A DNA stretch of 64,000 bases, taken from positions 3,686,001 through 3,750,000 of the forward strand of contig WOAB01000103.1 of assembly GCA_027886185.1 (NCBI GenBank). The letters are read 5' to 3'. This document shows positions 1 through 9,724 of this stretch, piece after piece (within the stretch, counting starts at the first letter, position 1; each line of letters begins with the position of its first letter). The stretch is from Rheum nobile. Lineage: Eukaryota; Streptophyta; Magnoliopsida; Caryophyllales; Polygonaceae. A program made the position numbers and the translations under genes. The notes beneath the pieces are model-generated. The model made no database searches and had not been told where the DNA came from. It was given only the letters and a program-made list of their open reading frames with translations.

Positions 1-2
1 CC

Positions 3-191
3 GATGAATACGACTACTCTCCTCCCACATATTACTCACCACCTTCATACTACTATTCGCCGCCTTCGTATGACTACTCACCACCTTCGTATTACTCCCC
101 GCCAGCATATTACTCGCCACCTTCGTACGACTACTCTCCTCCGTCGTACGACTACTCGTCTCCCCCACCTCCCTATTACAAAAGGAAGTAA
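3..191 (+). CDS. Extensin-like YYSPP-repeat protein, C-terminal part
   Basis: The reading frame is open from the window edge to TAA at 189-191 and encodes about 62 residues of repeats such as SPPSYYSPPSYDYSPP, ending SSPPPPYYKRK. Proteins of this type are secreted hydroxyproline-rich cell-wall proteins. Prolines after Ser are hydroxylated and glycosylated, and Tyr pairs allow cross-linking; that is family knowledge. The 5' end, signal peptide and promoter lie outside the window. The repeat resembles the complete gene at 16229-16684 but uses YDYSPP units and ends in a basic KRK, so the two are probably paralogues. The longer open frame beginning at base 4 is an out-of-frame shadow rich in His/Thr/Arg and is not real. 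Confidence 0.85.
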   Translation, partial: DEYDYSPPTYYSPPSYYYSPPSYDYSPPSYYSPPAYYSPPSYDYSPPSYDYSSPPPPYYKRK

Positions 192-300
192 CTCTTTCTC
201 CTTTGAGTCCAGCTGTGATGCTTTGTAGTTGATTGTCCGTTCGCATGGAGGTTATTAAAGATGGAAGATTGCAATAAATATACATCTGTATGATATATAT
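192..300 (+). terminator. 3' UTR with poly(A) signal
   Basis: Non-coding sequence directly after the extensin-like stop codon. A canonical AATAAA lies at 273-278, about 85 bases after the stop, which is a normal distance for a plant near-upstream element. The cleavage site itself cannot be seen. Confidence 0.5.
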
Positions 301-450
301 ATGTACCATTTTCTTCAAGCAACAACATGCACCTAGCCTATAGTTTGTTCTCCTAGCCTATGTCGCATATATATATATATATATATTATTGTAAGATATT
401 ATCCATGAATGCTACATGTTGTAAGATATTGCTAATATATATATATAGAG

Positions 451-1018
451 AGGGAGGTTCGGGTACGAAATATTCTTACGGTGCGAAGTGTGAAACGGTC
501 GCATTCATAAATTGACACCAAATGTTTATTATCTAGGCGGTAATGTTCATTATCTGGGGGGTAATGTTCAATGGACGGTACTGTTAAAAAAAAGGGGGGA
601 AAGAGTGAATAGTGACACGGTGGCATAACCGTAAATACGGCAAACTTTTTTTTTTCGGTCAACAGTTTTTAATTTTTATTTATTTATTGTCTCTGATCGT
701 TCTGGAATAGACAATTATTGACGTTCACATATAAGTATTACATGTTCATTTTATGTGCCGTAAAGTTCACATATAACATGATCATGTTCAAACACATGTC
801 TTTGAACATTTAATGCTTATTTGTGAACGTGAATGTATAAATAAATGAACATTTAGTGTTTATTTGTGAACCTTCTATATAGGATATTCCAGAATGATCA
901 GGGGACGAAAATGAAAATAAAAATAAAAATTGTTGACCGAAAAAAAGAAAGAAAAAAAAAGGACGGCCGAAATTACTTCTTATTTCGCACCCTAAGACCA
1001 CTTCTCACCTGATCCCAC
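451..1018. mobile_element. MITE-like element with imperfect terminal inverted repeats
   Basis: The left end contains CTTACGGTGCGAA and the right end, read in reverse complement, CTTAGGGTGCGAA within a longer imperfect match of about 40 bases. Further in, TTTTTCGGTCAACAG near 650 mirrors TTGTTGACCGAAAAA near 925, so the arms pair over a good part of the element. The middle repeats GTTCAT/GTTCAC words. Open frames across it have no recognisable protein. It is flanked by (TA)n on both sides. The superfamily is not certain; Mutator- or hAT-derived are both possible. Confidence 0.5.
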
Positions 1019-1784
1019 TTCTATTTATATATAATATATATATGCCTTAACTATTTATTCTGGTTTGTATGGTTTTATATTCTCCGATTTTATCTTCAAC
1101 ACTAGCCTGTCAATTGAATTAAGGCTGGTTAATTCAGGTCGAATCACATCAAAACGTACTCTGAAATATAAACTCAAATTATAGAACAAAGATTGCTAAA
1201 CTCGAACATATAACCAATGAGTTAATATACTGATTAAGAGTTTTCCCAACAATGTCACAACGAGTTCAACTAACTTGAGCACGAGCAAGACGATGGTGTG
1301 GTCAGATTTTGGATTAAATGGCTTGAAAAGGGTCTTTTCTGCGGTCGAACATAGCTCGGTAATAGTATATATCAACAATGAGATGATCTGGGGTTAATGG
1401 AGTGCCGATCTGCTCTATTGCAATTTTCCAAATTGCAAAAGAAAGACAGACCCCAGTGAGTCGAAGTATATATGGACTTTTAAGCCCAATCCACATATCA
1501 GTCCAAGTTCAAACCGAACGTTATATTCGTCCCCAAACGTATTCAATTTAAATAAAGTTATTTGATTTATGAAGATTGTATATTTAGAATAATTTTCTCT
1601 TACTGTGACAATAAATATGCATTTTTATGCTATGTCGGCACAAATTCGGGAGTAAACCGCTAACTAAAGCGAGACATGTGATACATCGCAAAGCTTGTCA
1701 ATTCCTTGGGAGTATGATCAAATGCTACTTATGAAATACCGACAACCGCAACGTTAAAAGTAAGGTTGTTTGAACAGCAAGCCT
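1019..1784. other. AT-rich intergenic sequence, nothing recognised
   Basis: No open frame with credible composition, no RNA gene and no clear repeat was seen here. Confidence 0.5.
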
Positions 1785-2110
1785 TTGGGCCGTAGAGGCA
1801 CGACCTGTCATCATATTCTATTAGCCTACGGGCTGCAGGGGCACGAGATGTCATCTTATTAGCCTACGGGTTGCAGAGGCACGACGTGCCATTCTATTAG
1901 CCTACGGGTTGCAGGGGCACGAGATGCCATCTTATTAGTCTACGGGTCGTAGGGGCACAAGCTGCCGTCACCTTATTCTATTAGCCTACGGGCCGTAGGG
2001 GCACGAGTTGCTGTCATCCTATTCTATTAGCCTACGAGCCGCATGGACACGAGCTGTCATCTTATTTCTATTAGCCTTCGGGCCGCAGGAGAACGAGCTG
2101 CTTAAAGGGA
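1785..2110. repeat. Tandem minisatellite, unit about 45 bp
   Basis: About seven diverged copies of a unit with the core TTAGCCTACGGGCYGYAGG followed by GGCACGAGNTGYCATC and a TTATTCTATTAG spacer. Copies are head to tail with small length changes. Together with the next two arrays and the LTR at about 3009, the layout resembles the 3' untranslated region of Tat/Ogre-type Ty3/gypsy retrotransposons, which are known to carry such arrays. That assignment is inference. Confidence 0.75.
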
Positions 2111-2189
2111 AAAGTGGCACAGGCTGCCACGGACACACCGGCACAGGTTGATGATATTCATATTCGTAAAAAAGAACGCACAAGTTGAG

Positions 2190-2580
2190 GGCAAAAACGA
2201 GTAGCTCAGGGGCGTACATTAAGTAGTCTAAGGGTGTACACAAAAACGAGTAGCCTAGGGGCGTACATCAAGTAGCCCAGGGGTGTACACGGAAACGAGT
2301 AGCCCAGGGGGTACATCAAGTAGCCTAGAGGTGTACACAAAAACGAGTAGCCCAGGGGCGTACATCAAGTACCCCAGGGGTGTACACAAAACTGAGTAGC
2401 CCAGGGGTGTACACAAAATCAAGTAACCTAGGGGTGTACACAAAAACGAGTAGTCCAGGGGCGTACATCAAGTATCCCAGGGGTGTACACAAAACCGAGT
2501 AGCCTAAGGTTGTACATCAAGTAGCCCATGGATGTAATTGTACACACAACTAAGTAGCCCGGGGGCCTGCAGAAATTAGT
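2190..2580. repeat. Tandem minisatellite, unit about 25-29 bp
   Basis: A dozen or more copies of units such as GTAGCCCAGGGGCGTACATC and GTAGCCCAGGGGTGTACAC, with short A-rich spacers. The open frames on the minus strand here are repeat artefacts with a reiterated CTPLGYL pattern. Confidence 0.8.
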
Positions 2581-2684
2581 CTAGGGCATACGTAAAGTAG
2601 CAATGGAGCTTGTTCAAGCAAGTGCAAAAGACACACAAAGAGTCGATAAGGCGCGAGGTGCAACGTTGTGGCAAACGGAAAGAT

Positions 2685-2885
2685 CCACGACCGCATGACC
2701 ATGCATTTTACTGCACGGCCCGTGTAGTGGCCTCGACTTGAGGGCAACAAAAAATATTCGAAGACCGCACGGCCGTGCGTTTTACTGCACAGTCCGTGCG
2801 GTGGCCTCGACTAAAATAATTTGGAAAAATTACCAACCACACGGCCGTGCGTTTTACCGCACGCCCGTGCAGTTGCCTCGACTGG
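2685..2885. repeat. Three copies of a GC-rich hairpin-forming unit
   Basis: Three spaced copies of a unit of about 50 bp. Each copy has a self-complementary word (GCACGGCCGTGC in the clearest copy), a GTTTTACTGCAC spacer, a second CCGTGCGGT-like word and the ending GCCTCGAC. The unit can fold on itself. Similar CG-rich palindromic words recur in other elements of this window. Confidence 0.7.
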
Positions 2886-3008
2886 AATTACGCCAGTTGT
2901 TTTCATGAAGACTGACCAAAGACACCATGCCTTAATATAGCTAAGTTATATTCGGTCTCTCAAGCCTCTATGAGCCTTCAAAGCCCGATGGGCAAATTGA
3001 GGAGGTAT

Positions 3009-3349
3009 ATTATTGAATTGTATTAATTATACGATTTCAACATAATAAACATTAAAGGATGTGATTAAAGAATCCCAATATAGATTATGGGCCCATCAAA
3101 GAGAAGGGATGCTCATTTAATGTGCTTCCACCATAAAAGAGGTAATCCTAACCCTAGCCTCCATCTTACGAAATGAGATCTGACTTGAGCGTCGGAGGAT
3201 CTTCCGAGGGAGAAAGTCCCGCCTTTTGGCCTTTCTCTAGGTTCGTATGACACCGGAAAAGAGATCAGGAAAGACTAGGATCGTCGGAGTTGCGGATTCT
3301 CGTCGTCATCATCAATATTTATTATGGTACAAATTCATGCTACCACATA
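3009..3349 (+). mobile_element. Probable LTR of a gypsy-type retrotransposon
   Basis: A purine-rich stretch (AATTGAGGAGG) precedes a segment containing GACTTGAGCGTCGGAGGATC and ending in GGTACAAATTCATGCTACCACA. The GAGCGTCGGAG phrase is typical of plant gypsy LTR transcripts. It is the downstream neighbour of the tandem arrays, so it is read as the 3' LTR of the same element. The exact 5' boundary is uncertain. Confidence 0.5.
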
Positions 3350-3578
3350 TCCTTTCGTGTTTGACCCTTGCGCTTAGACACTCTTAAAACCATTTATAGA
3401 TAACACTGAGTAAAGATTCGAGTGTAGATTGTAGAATCCCAATTAAATAAAGAGCACTAGGAAATTTGTAAAATGCATGTATGCGTGAAAATGCTAAATC
3501 ATTCTCTCTTTTGTATAAGGTAAAAGAATAATTTAAGATTTTGTATTGGAAAATTAATATAGAATTTGGTTAGAAACT
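3350..3578. other. Spacer between two inverted LTR relics
   Basis: AT-rich sequence with no open frame or repeat recognised. It separates two related LTR-like segments that face each other. Confidence 0.4.
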
Positions 3579-3900
3579 GTGGTAGCACAAATCTGTACCA
3601 TGAAGATTAAGGAAACCGGTGACGATAGATCTCCCGAGGACTTGATCAACGAACAAGTCCGCACCCAAAAAAAGAGTCAACGGGAGGGCTGAATCTCCCC
3701 TAAGGCTCCTCCGACACTCAAGTCAGTCATGTGCTCTTAGGTTTCAGTGGAGACAGCCAATAGATTGTAGAGAATGAGAATTAGAATTAGAATCAAAAGC
3801 TAGGTCTTATAAGGACCTTAAATACCTTTTTAATTAGGGTAAGCTCCTTATTGGGCTCATGATCTCTATTGTGCTTCTTTAATCATTTTTTCTTTATTAT
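3579..3900 (-). mobile_element. Inverted, diverged relative of the LTR at 3009-3349
   Basis: Its left edge TGTGGTAGCACAAATCTGTACC is the reverse complement, with few changes, of the right edge of the previous LTR. Further in, the minus strand reads GACTTGAGTGTCGGAGGAGCC, matching the same landmark in the other copy. The two are therefore the same family in opposite orientation, about 230 bp apart. No target duplication was identified. Confidence 0.5.
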
Positions 3901-4499
3901 TTATCCGGCTAAATATAATATTTATGCGAATAAATAATATACCTGGCCTCATAAATAATTTAGTTAATAGTATTTTCATAAAATATTCTTAAGAGTATGG
4001 TTTTGGTGCATATATATTGGCAGGTATAAAGTGAGTAATATTTAGGACCGTTGGATGAGCTAAATCGGTGGTTACGATTAAGACAGGTCAGTTGGCTCAA
4101 AATATCAACAAAACATATACACTTCATTCAAGTTCATTAGAGTGGCACCATGTTGTAATTATTACCAAAACGCTACCCTTCCCATAAATGCACAAAATAA
4201 CCCTTCCCCTATGAGTTTATCTGATTTTGAAAACGCGTTCCTTCAAAAACCTAACTCTCAAAATCACTTCTTGATTCTCCACCTTGTCTCCAATCTTCTT
4301 CATCCAAAGTCGTAGTAAAAGTCTAAATCTAGCTTCCAAATATTCATCCATTTGTACTCTCCTTATCGTTTATCTAAAAAATTGCTTGAAGATTCGATAA
4401 TTTGAAGAAAGCGAAGAAGCGAAATAGAGAGTGAAGAAAACACTTCGAAACATAAGGGAAAACAAAATCAAGGTAAACTTCTCTAAGTTTTAGTTTGTG

Positions 4500-5530
4500 T
4501 TTGTTCAATGATGTGTTTTAGGGTTCATGTGTTCAGATTTAGGGTTAATGTGTTCAAATTAGGTTTCATGTGTTTAAAATTGGGGCTCTTGTGTCGTGAT
4601 ACTTTAGTTTGAGTGAAAAGAGATTTCTAGGGTTCATATGTTGAAACACATAAGAATTAGTCGAGTAGAATTTGAAGTTTTGTGTTTACCTCTTGAAAAT
4701 AAGGTACACTTAGTAGTGCGAACCTTATGTGTATCGTTTGATTTTTACAATGCGTATCTAACTATAACATGTGCATATTTTCACCTATACCCTGAAGTGA
4801 TATATGTGCATATTCCTATATATAGTGTGAAGTGATATATTTGTCTGTTGTTATTTGTCAAATTCTAGTGCATACTTAAGCTTAACAAGTGCATATGTAT
4901 GGTTTGCGATGTGCAGATTAGATGTGAAATAAAAACTAGTGAAAAACTAAAAGCTCATCTTGTTTCTAACAAGTTTATGTTGTAAGATTGCGTAAGTGCA
5001 TGTCTTGATGTTAGATGTGCATACTTAAGTGTCTAACGTGCATAGTGATGTCTTGCTATTAGATGTGAATAAAAAGTGCATGTTTTCATATTACGTGTGC
5101 ATATCTAACTGCATGTGCATAGTGATGTCTTGCTATTAGATGTGCATAATTAAGTGCTTAAAAGTGCATGTCTTCATATTAAGTGTGCATATCTAAGTGC
5201 CTAATGTGCATGTCTTCATATTAAGTGTACATATCTAAGTGTTAAATGTGCATACTTTAGTGCTTGAAGTGTAAAATATTGTTTGCTATGTAATGTGCAT
5301 AATTAAATGATTTGATGAATTCTTGGCTTATTTTGGGATAAATGCTTCTATTCAAGTTTGAATGTGCTTTGTATAAAGTGGTGTAGATCCAAATAGTTGT
5401 TTTTTGTCACAACCTATTAGCTAAAATGGTAGAGTATTGTGTTGATACACATGGATGTGGGTTCAAATCCCTCATAGACTACAAATCTTGCTTTTGATAA
5501 ATCATTGTATAAAAGTGCATGTGTGGTATG
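4500..5530. repeat. Dispersed TGTGCAT-word repeat array
   Basis: The word TGTGCAT or AAGTGCAT occurs about twenty times, often in phrases such as TGATGTCTTGCTATTAGATG. A similar concentration of GTGCA words occurs at 7100-7450 in the opposite arm of the element. No protein is supported here. Confidence 0.6.
5411..5480 (+). pseudogene. tRNA-like sequence, degenerate
   Basis: Seventy bases with an A-box-like TTAGCTAAAATGGTAGAG and a B-box GGTTCAAATCC at the right spacing. The T stem GTGGG/CCCTC pairs at four of five positions and the acceptor ends at five of seven. The anticodon arm does not fold well. It is homologous, without gaps, to the inverted copy at 6399-6468. It is a tRNA relic or SINE head, not a working tRNA. 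Confidence 0.55.
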
Positions 5531-6039
5531 TAATATTTGATTTTCTCTTTTTTATTGATATCAAAATAATAAAATCAATATACGAATTAAGCCATCCATT
5601 GTAAAATCTAGTAACATTATGCTCCACACTAAATATCATAGAATTGAAGAAATGGGGGCAATGTATGGATTGATTATAGTGACTTTGGTAATTGGTACAA
5701 CCTTATTTGTGTAAATCTATAAATAAATAAATAAACATTGTTTCTTTGACATGGTCCAATGTTATTTGAACTGTTTGTTTTGCCTTTTTTATCAACAACT
5801 ATTGAGGAGAAATCTCTCTATGTATTAAAACTTGTTTGATATTTAAAATCATGATGGAAAAAAAACTGAATAGAGTATTTAAAATTTGTTTTTTCATTAC
5901 ATATTCATATTCTGGCATCTAGTGAAAATGTGAATATTCTGTCATCTTGGATATGCTTTTATCCTCCACATTACATGTTTTTTGTCTTCTTTGTGCTCTC
6001 CTACACGCCATAGAAATATTGATCGTAGATACCGTACCA

Positions 6040-6249
6040 ATTTTGAAAATCCTGGAGATTTGTGTCATGGTCGAGGATTTGGTGGTGGAGATGTCGTGAG
6101 ATAACATGTTTGTTGTGACTATTCACATCCTTATTCTCAAGGTAGAGGAATTGGAAGGCTAATTGCAAATCCACTTGATGATCTTGAATGTTTCATAGGA
6201 AAAGGTATAAACAATCCTAATGTTCTTCCATGGGAAGAAGATTGGTAGT
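6040..6249 (+). pseudogene. Exon-like coding fragment, not recognised
   Basis: The frame reads through residues such as RGIGRLIANPLDDLECF and NNPNVLPWEEDW, ending in TAG at 6247-6249. Composition looks protein-coding rather than random AT sequence. There is an in-frame stop about 45 codons upstream of the end. It lies on the opposite strand to the FAR1-type relic. I do not recognise the protein; a captured gene piece is possible. Confidence 0.25.
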
Positions 6250-6398
6250 GTCAAGATCCTGCTTAAATTGAATGTTGTCTTGCTAAAATATGTATAAAAG
6301 TGCATGTTTTGTGTGTAATAGTGCAAAACTAATTACTAAAAGTGCATAAATAAAACATAATTTGACAACGTATGTGCAAAACATGATTTTACTCTTGT

Positions 6399-6468
6399 AG
6401 CCTATGTGAGATTCGAACTCATTTCATGTGCACTAAGCACATTGCACTACCTTTTGAGCTAATAGGCT
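6399..6468 (-). pseudogene. tRNA-like sequence with a well-paired fold
   Basis: On the minus strand 70 bases fold like a tRNA. The 7-bp acceptor AGCCTAT/ATAGGCT is perfect. The D arm is GCTC/GTGC around AAAAGGTA. The anticodon stem ATGTG/CACAT is perfect with a 7-base loop CTTAGTG. The T arm ATGAG-TTCGAAT-CTCAC pairs at four of five. The formal anticodon would be TAG (Leu), but the long variable arm expected of tRNA-Leu is absent. It is therefore probably a pseudo-tRNA carried by the element. Confidence 0.5.
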
Positions 6469-6480
6469 TTAGAAGGAATT

Positions 6481-7010
6481 TTAAAACCTTTGAGAAAAAT
6501 CAAACAAGTGACCAAAAATATCCCAACAAGTTTGGCCTAAAGTTTTTAAAAGCAACCACAGAAGCTCCAATATTTCCATAGCCACCAACAATTTCTGTAA
6601 CAATGTATAACACTTAGCAGGACCTATATTTACTCTTGAACAATTCATCATAAACTTCTTATGGCCAAGGTCCACATTTCTATTGGTTTTCATAAACTGC
6701 CTATAAGGATCATCAACAAACCCGATAATCTTCAAATGATTTCAATATATACCCATACATTCCAAGGAATTTGAAAATGATTTTTGTATTACAACCAATC
6801 CTATTTGAAACCTTGGTGCATTCACTAGGTTTATTTTGACCAACTTTATAGCCTTATCTAGTACAACTAAGTACTTTCAAAACCACAATATGATCCTTAT
6901 TGTCCTTGTGGAAACAACCATTGAGCACATCAAACCCACATTTCGCTACATAACGCTAGTAAAAATCCATATCTTCTACAAATGTAGTAAATGTATGACC
7001 AATATATAAA
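6481..7010 (-). pseudogene. FAR1-related (FRS5-like) protein fragment, broken
   Basis: Reading the minus strand from about 7000 downwards shows the FAR1 DNA-binding region in pieces (CGFDVLNG, then LSCTR, then NRIGCNTKIIFK), interrupted by in-frame stops. It continues into an open stretch with NRNVDLGHKKFMMNCSRVN and IGPAKCYTLLQKL. Close to 6590 the frame shifts; the next frame continues VGGYGNIGASVVAFKNFRP, as in this family. FAR1/FHY3-type proteins combine a WRKY-GCM1-like zinc finger with a MULE transposase domain. Only the N-terminal part is present. The gene is dead, with at least two stops and one frameshift. It runs antisense within the 4020-8085 element. Confidence 0.7.
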
Positions 7011-7099
7011 AGGTTTCATACCTTATGTAAAAAGAGGGGAAAAGTACATTGTTTGTCCTTGCTAGACTAGAATCAGATAGTTCTCACAATTATCTGGCT

Positions 7100-7960
7100 C
7101 AACAAATGAAGAACAATCAACACCACCACACACAACATTCGACAGGGCAGAATCAACAACGGAGAGAAAAGAAGCACCACGTAAAAATTAAAATAATGGC
7201 AATAAGTGCATAGATAATACAAAGTGGTGCAGAACGAACAACATTTTGGAAGGAACACACAAAAATGACAAATCTCAATATAAAAAGCACAAAGGAATAA
7301 CAATGATGATACAAAAACACAAAGAGGAAGAGTAAAAGTGCACAAGTAACAACTGTGCTCAATTAAAAATAGAACACGACTAATAAGTGCACAATTAGTA
7401 TACAATGGTGCAGAACTAACAATTTTGGAATGGATGGACAATTGTTAATACAGAAGAAAGGCAGAGCACGACTATGTTATATATCTAAGTGCCAACGTCA
7501 AAATAGAAAGAGGAAGAAGGAAAGACCACAAGTTACAGCTATGCTCAATTAAAAATAAAACACGACTAATAGCATCCAAGTCCCAATGTCAAAACACAAA
7601 GAGAAAGGTATGAAACAACCAATTCACACATTAGAGATCACAATTGAGATGATAAATTTGATATCCTAATCACAAATTCACACAGAAATCGCGAGCAAAC
7701 ACAAATCAAGTCGCAACAACATATTCACGAACAATTTGCTCAATGTGCAAACACTAAATCGAGGGAAACAACAAATTGAGGAAGAGAGATAAAACATAAA
7801 TACCTTTAAACATCACAATTTGGATAGAGGAAGATGAATGGTGCGCCGATTTCCAGAATCGAAAAGAACAAAGGTGTTGACAATGGCGGTCGAGCTGCGA
7901 GCAGAAGGCGTGGGAAGAAGGAGATCACAAGGTCTACAAAGGGGTAAATTGTAAAACGAA
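7100..7960. other. Low-complexity subterminal region of the Mutator-like element
   Basis: A-rich repeats with AAGTGCACAA and AATGGTGCAGAAC phrases, some occurring two or three times. The open frames on the minus strand here are hydrophobic low-complexity translations with no domain. Confidence 0.4.
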
Positions 7961-8085
7961 ATAAAAGTTAAGATATTCACAAAAATGCCACCGGCTGGGT
8001 CAAATCCTTGTATTAATCTTAGCCATTGAATCAACTAAATCCAATGGTTGTCATTGCTCCCCATTTTATACCCTAAGTCATTTTC

Positions 8086-8820
8086 TCATATGATCCAAAC
8101 TCATATTCTTAATAGAAAAACCTATTTACCGTATTATTTATGGGAATAAATAATCTATTGGGTTTCTTATAATTGCATATGGGATAATTTTTTAAAAAAA
8201 AATATTCTTAATAAATTAAGAAATTGAAATAGAAAAACCAATTTACCATATTATTCTTATATAGCGTTCAATAAACTTACATACATGAACTATTTAATAT
8301 ACAATAGAATAATAATAAAAAATACATAAACTCAAGCATACTCGTATATTACCCAATAGAAAAGCTCAAACACATTCACTAAAAAGTTAAAATATCTAAA
8401 TTAGTAATATCTAGCAAATATTTTCATAATAAGCTATTTAACATGTACTCTTAGAAAAACCGTAATATTAATTATGTTTATTTATAAATAAAATTTAGTT
8501 AGTAAGATAAGAATGTATGTACGTACTATATAATCATTGAGATAATAATCTATTCATAATTAGAGTATATAAGTTGTTTTTGGTAAAAAAATTATGTAAG
8601 CTATATCATATGTAAATTTCGAAAAATATATATGATAAATGAGATATATACTTGTAAATTGTAATATTGAACAAAGTATTCATATATACTTTTCTTATAT
8701 ATGATAGATCGAGTACAGATCATATGTGGACGGTTAATGTGATTAATGCTGACGAATATGGGTCGTCCGATTAAATGGATTTCGTGTGTTTAAAAAAAAT
8801 TAATGTTGTTTGTTTGAGAT
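8086..8820. other. AT-rich intergenic sequence, nothing recognised
   Basis: Very AT-rich, with no gene, RNA or clear transposon end found. Confidence 0.5.
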
Positions 8821-8825
8821 GGAAT

Positions 8826-8912
8826 ACGTAGCCCAGGCTGCCCAGTGGTAGAAGCTTGGGGGTGGAAGAAGTCATGAACTCTCGAGATTCAAGAGGAGCA
8901 TGCGACCTCTTT
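8826..8912 (+). mobile_element. Possible tRNA-derived SINE relic
   Basis: The segment begins GTAGCCCAGGCTGCCCAGTG and contains TGCCCAGTGGTAGAAGC, which resembles a pol III A box. A weak B-box-like GAGATTCAAGAGG follows about 45 bases later, and a T-rich run ends it. It is short and degenerate, and no flanking duplication was found. Confidence 0.3.
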
Positions 8913-8959
8913 TTTTATTTTGCTTTCTCCTTAGCTTTAATTACCCAAATACACATGAA

Positions 8960-9720
8960 TATTCAATAATTATGGATTTGTCTTTAAACATCCATTTTCT
9001 ATGATATGAAACTTGATGTTATTAAAAATGTATCATAGATGATAATATATGAACTCTAGTTTATTTTTATGGTGCACAATATAGAAAAAAAAATATAGTT
9101 CTTAGAAGAATATATATGAACCTCATATGACTTTACATGAACATTGTACATGTAACATATGGACTCTATAGACCAATGAAAAATGTGCTTAAACATGAAC
9201 GTGCTCAAAGTTGTATATATGAAATACATAGGCCAAGGTTCATATTTTTTACTTGTTCATACTTAATATACCAAAGGTTCACATTTGATAGCGTACATAT
9301 TAAACGCAAAAAAAGTGTATGATTAATAACTATAAACTATGTTTCAAATTCACAAATAGTACACTAGAGGTTCCTATGTATTAGACTAAAGGTTCATATA
9401 TATGTACTACACACCAAGGGTTCATACTTAATATATTAAAAGGTTCACATGTAATAAACAGAGTAAACATACATTTTAATAACGCGTTGTGAGTCTTGTG
9501 ATCCCAAGTATAATTTTGTGAACCTATAGCATAATTAATGTTTGTGAATCTTAGTATAAAGTTGGTTTGTAAACATGTAGTGTACAGTTTGTAAACCTCT
9601 ATTATATAGTTTATGAACTTGTACTACGATATTTATGAACCTAGGTACATTAGCACATTGCGTTCAGAAAAAAAATGACTAAAAAAAACTCGATATTTAC
9701 AAAAATGTACCGTATCACTT
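8960..9720. repeat. AT-rich region with repeated GGTTCATAT/GTGAACCT words
   Basis: Phrases such as AAGGTTCATATATATG, GGTTCACATTTGATAG and TGTGAACCTATAG recur, first in one and then in the other orientation. This gives a loose inverted layout. The short open frame at 9137 has no supporting features. Confidence 0.4.
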
Positions 9721-9724
9721 ATAA

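Larger units (their letters stand above)
4020..8085 (-). mobile_element. Mutator-like element with degenerate long inverted ends
   Basis: The left end carries GGTATAAA, GTTGGATGAG and ATTAAGACAGG. The right end in reverse complement carries GGTATAAA, ATTGGATTTAG and ATTAATACAAGG in the same order, so the ends are long imperfect inverted repeats. Inside, on the minus strand, is a decayed FAR1-type gene; FAR1/FHY3 proteins descend from Mutator-like transposases. Subterminal regions on both sides are rich in GTGCA words. No target duplication could be fixed, so the boundaries are approximate. Confidence 0.5.

Noticed and set aside
4..228. 74-residue open frame rich in His, Thr and Arg
   Set aside because: Out-of-frame shadow of the YYSPP repeat, which is in the frame beginning at base 3.
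1785..2580. CRISPR-like regular spacing of short repeats
   Set aside because: Plant nuclear minisatellites without unique spacers; no cas genes.
7073..7441. 122-residue Cys/Leu-rich frame on the minus strand
   Set aside because: Low-complexity translation of A-rich subterminal repeats. No start context or domain.
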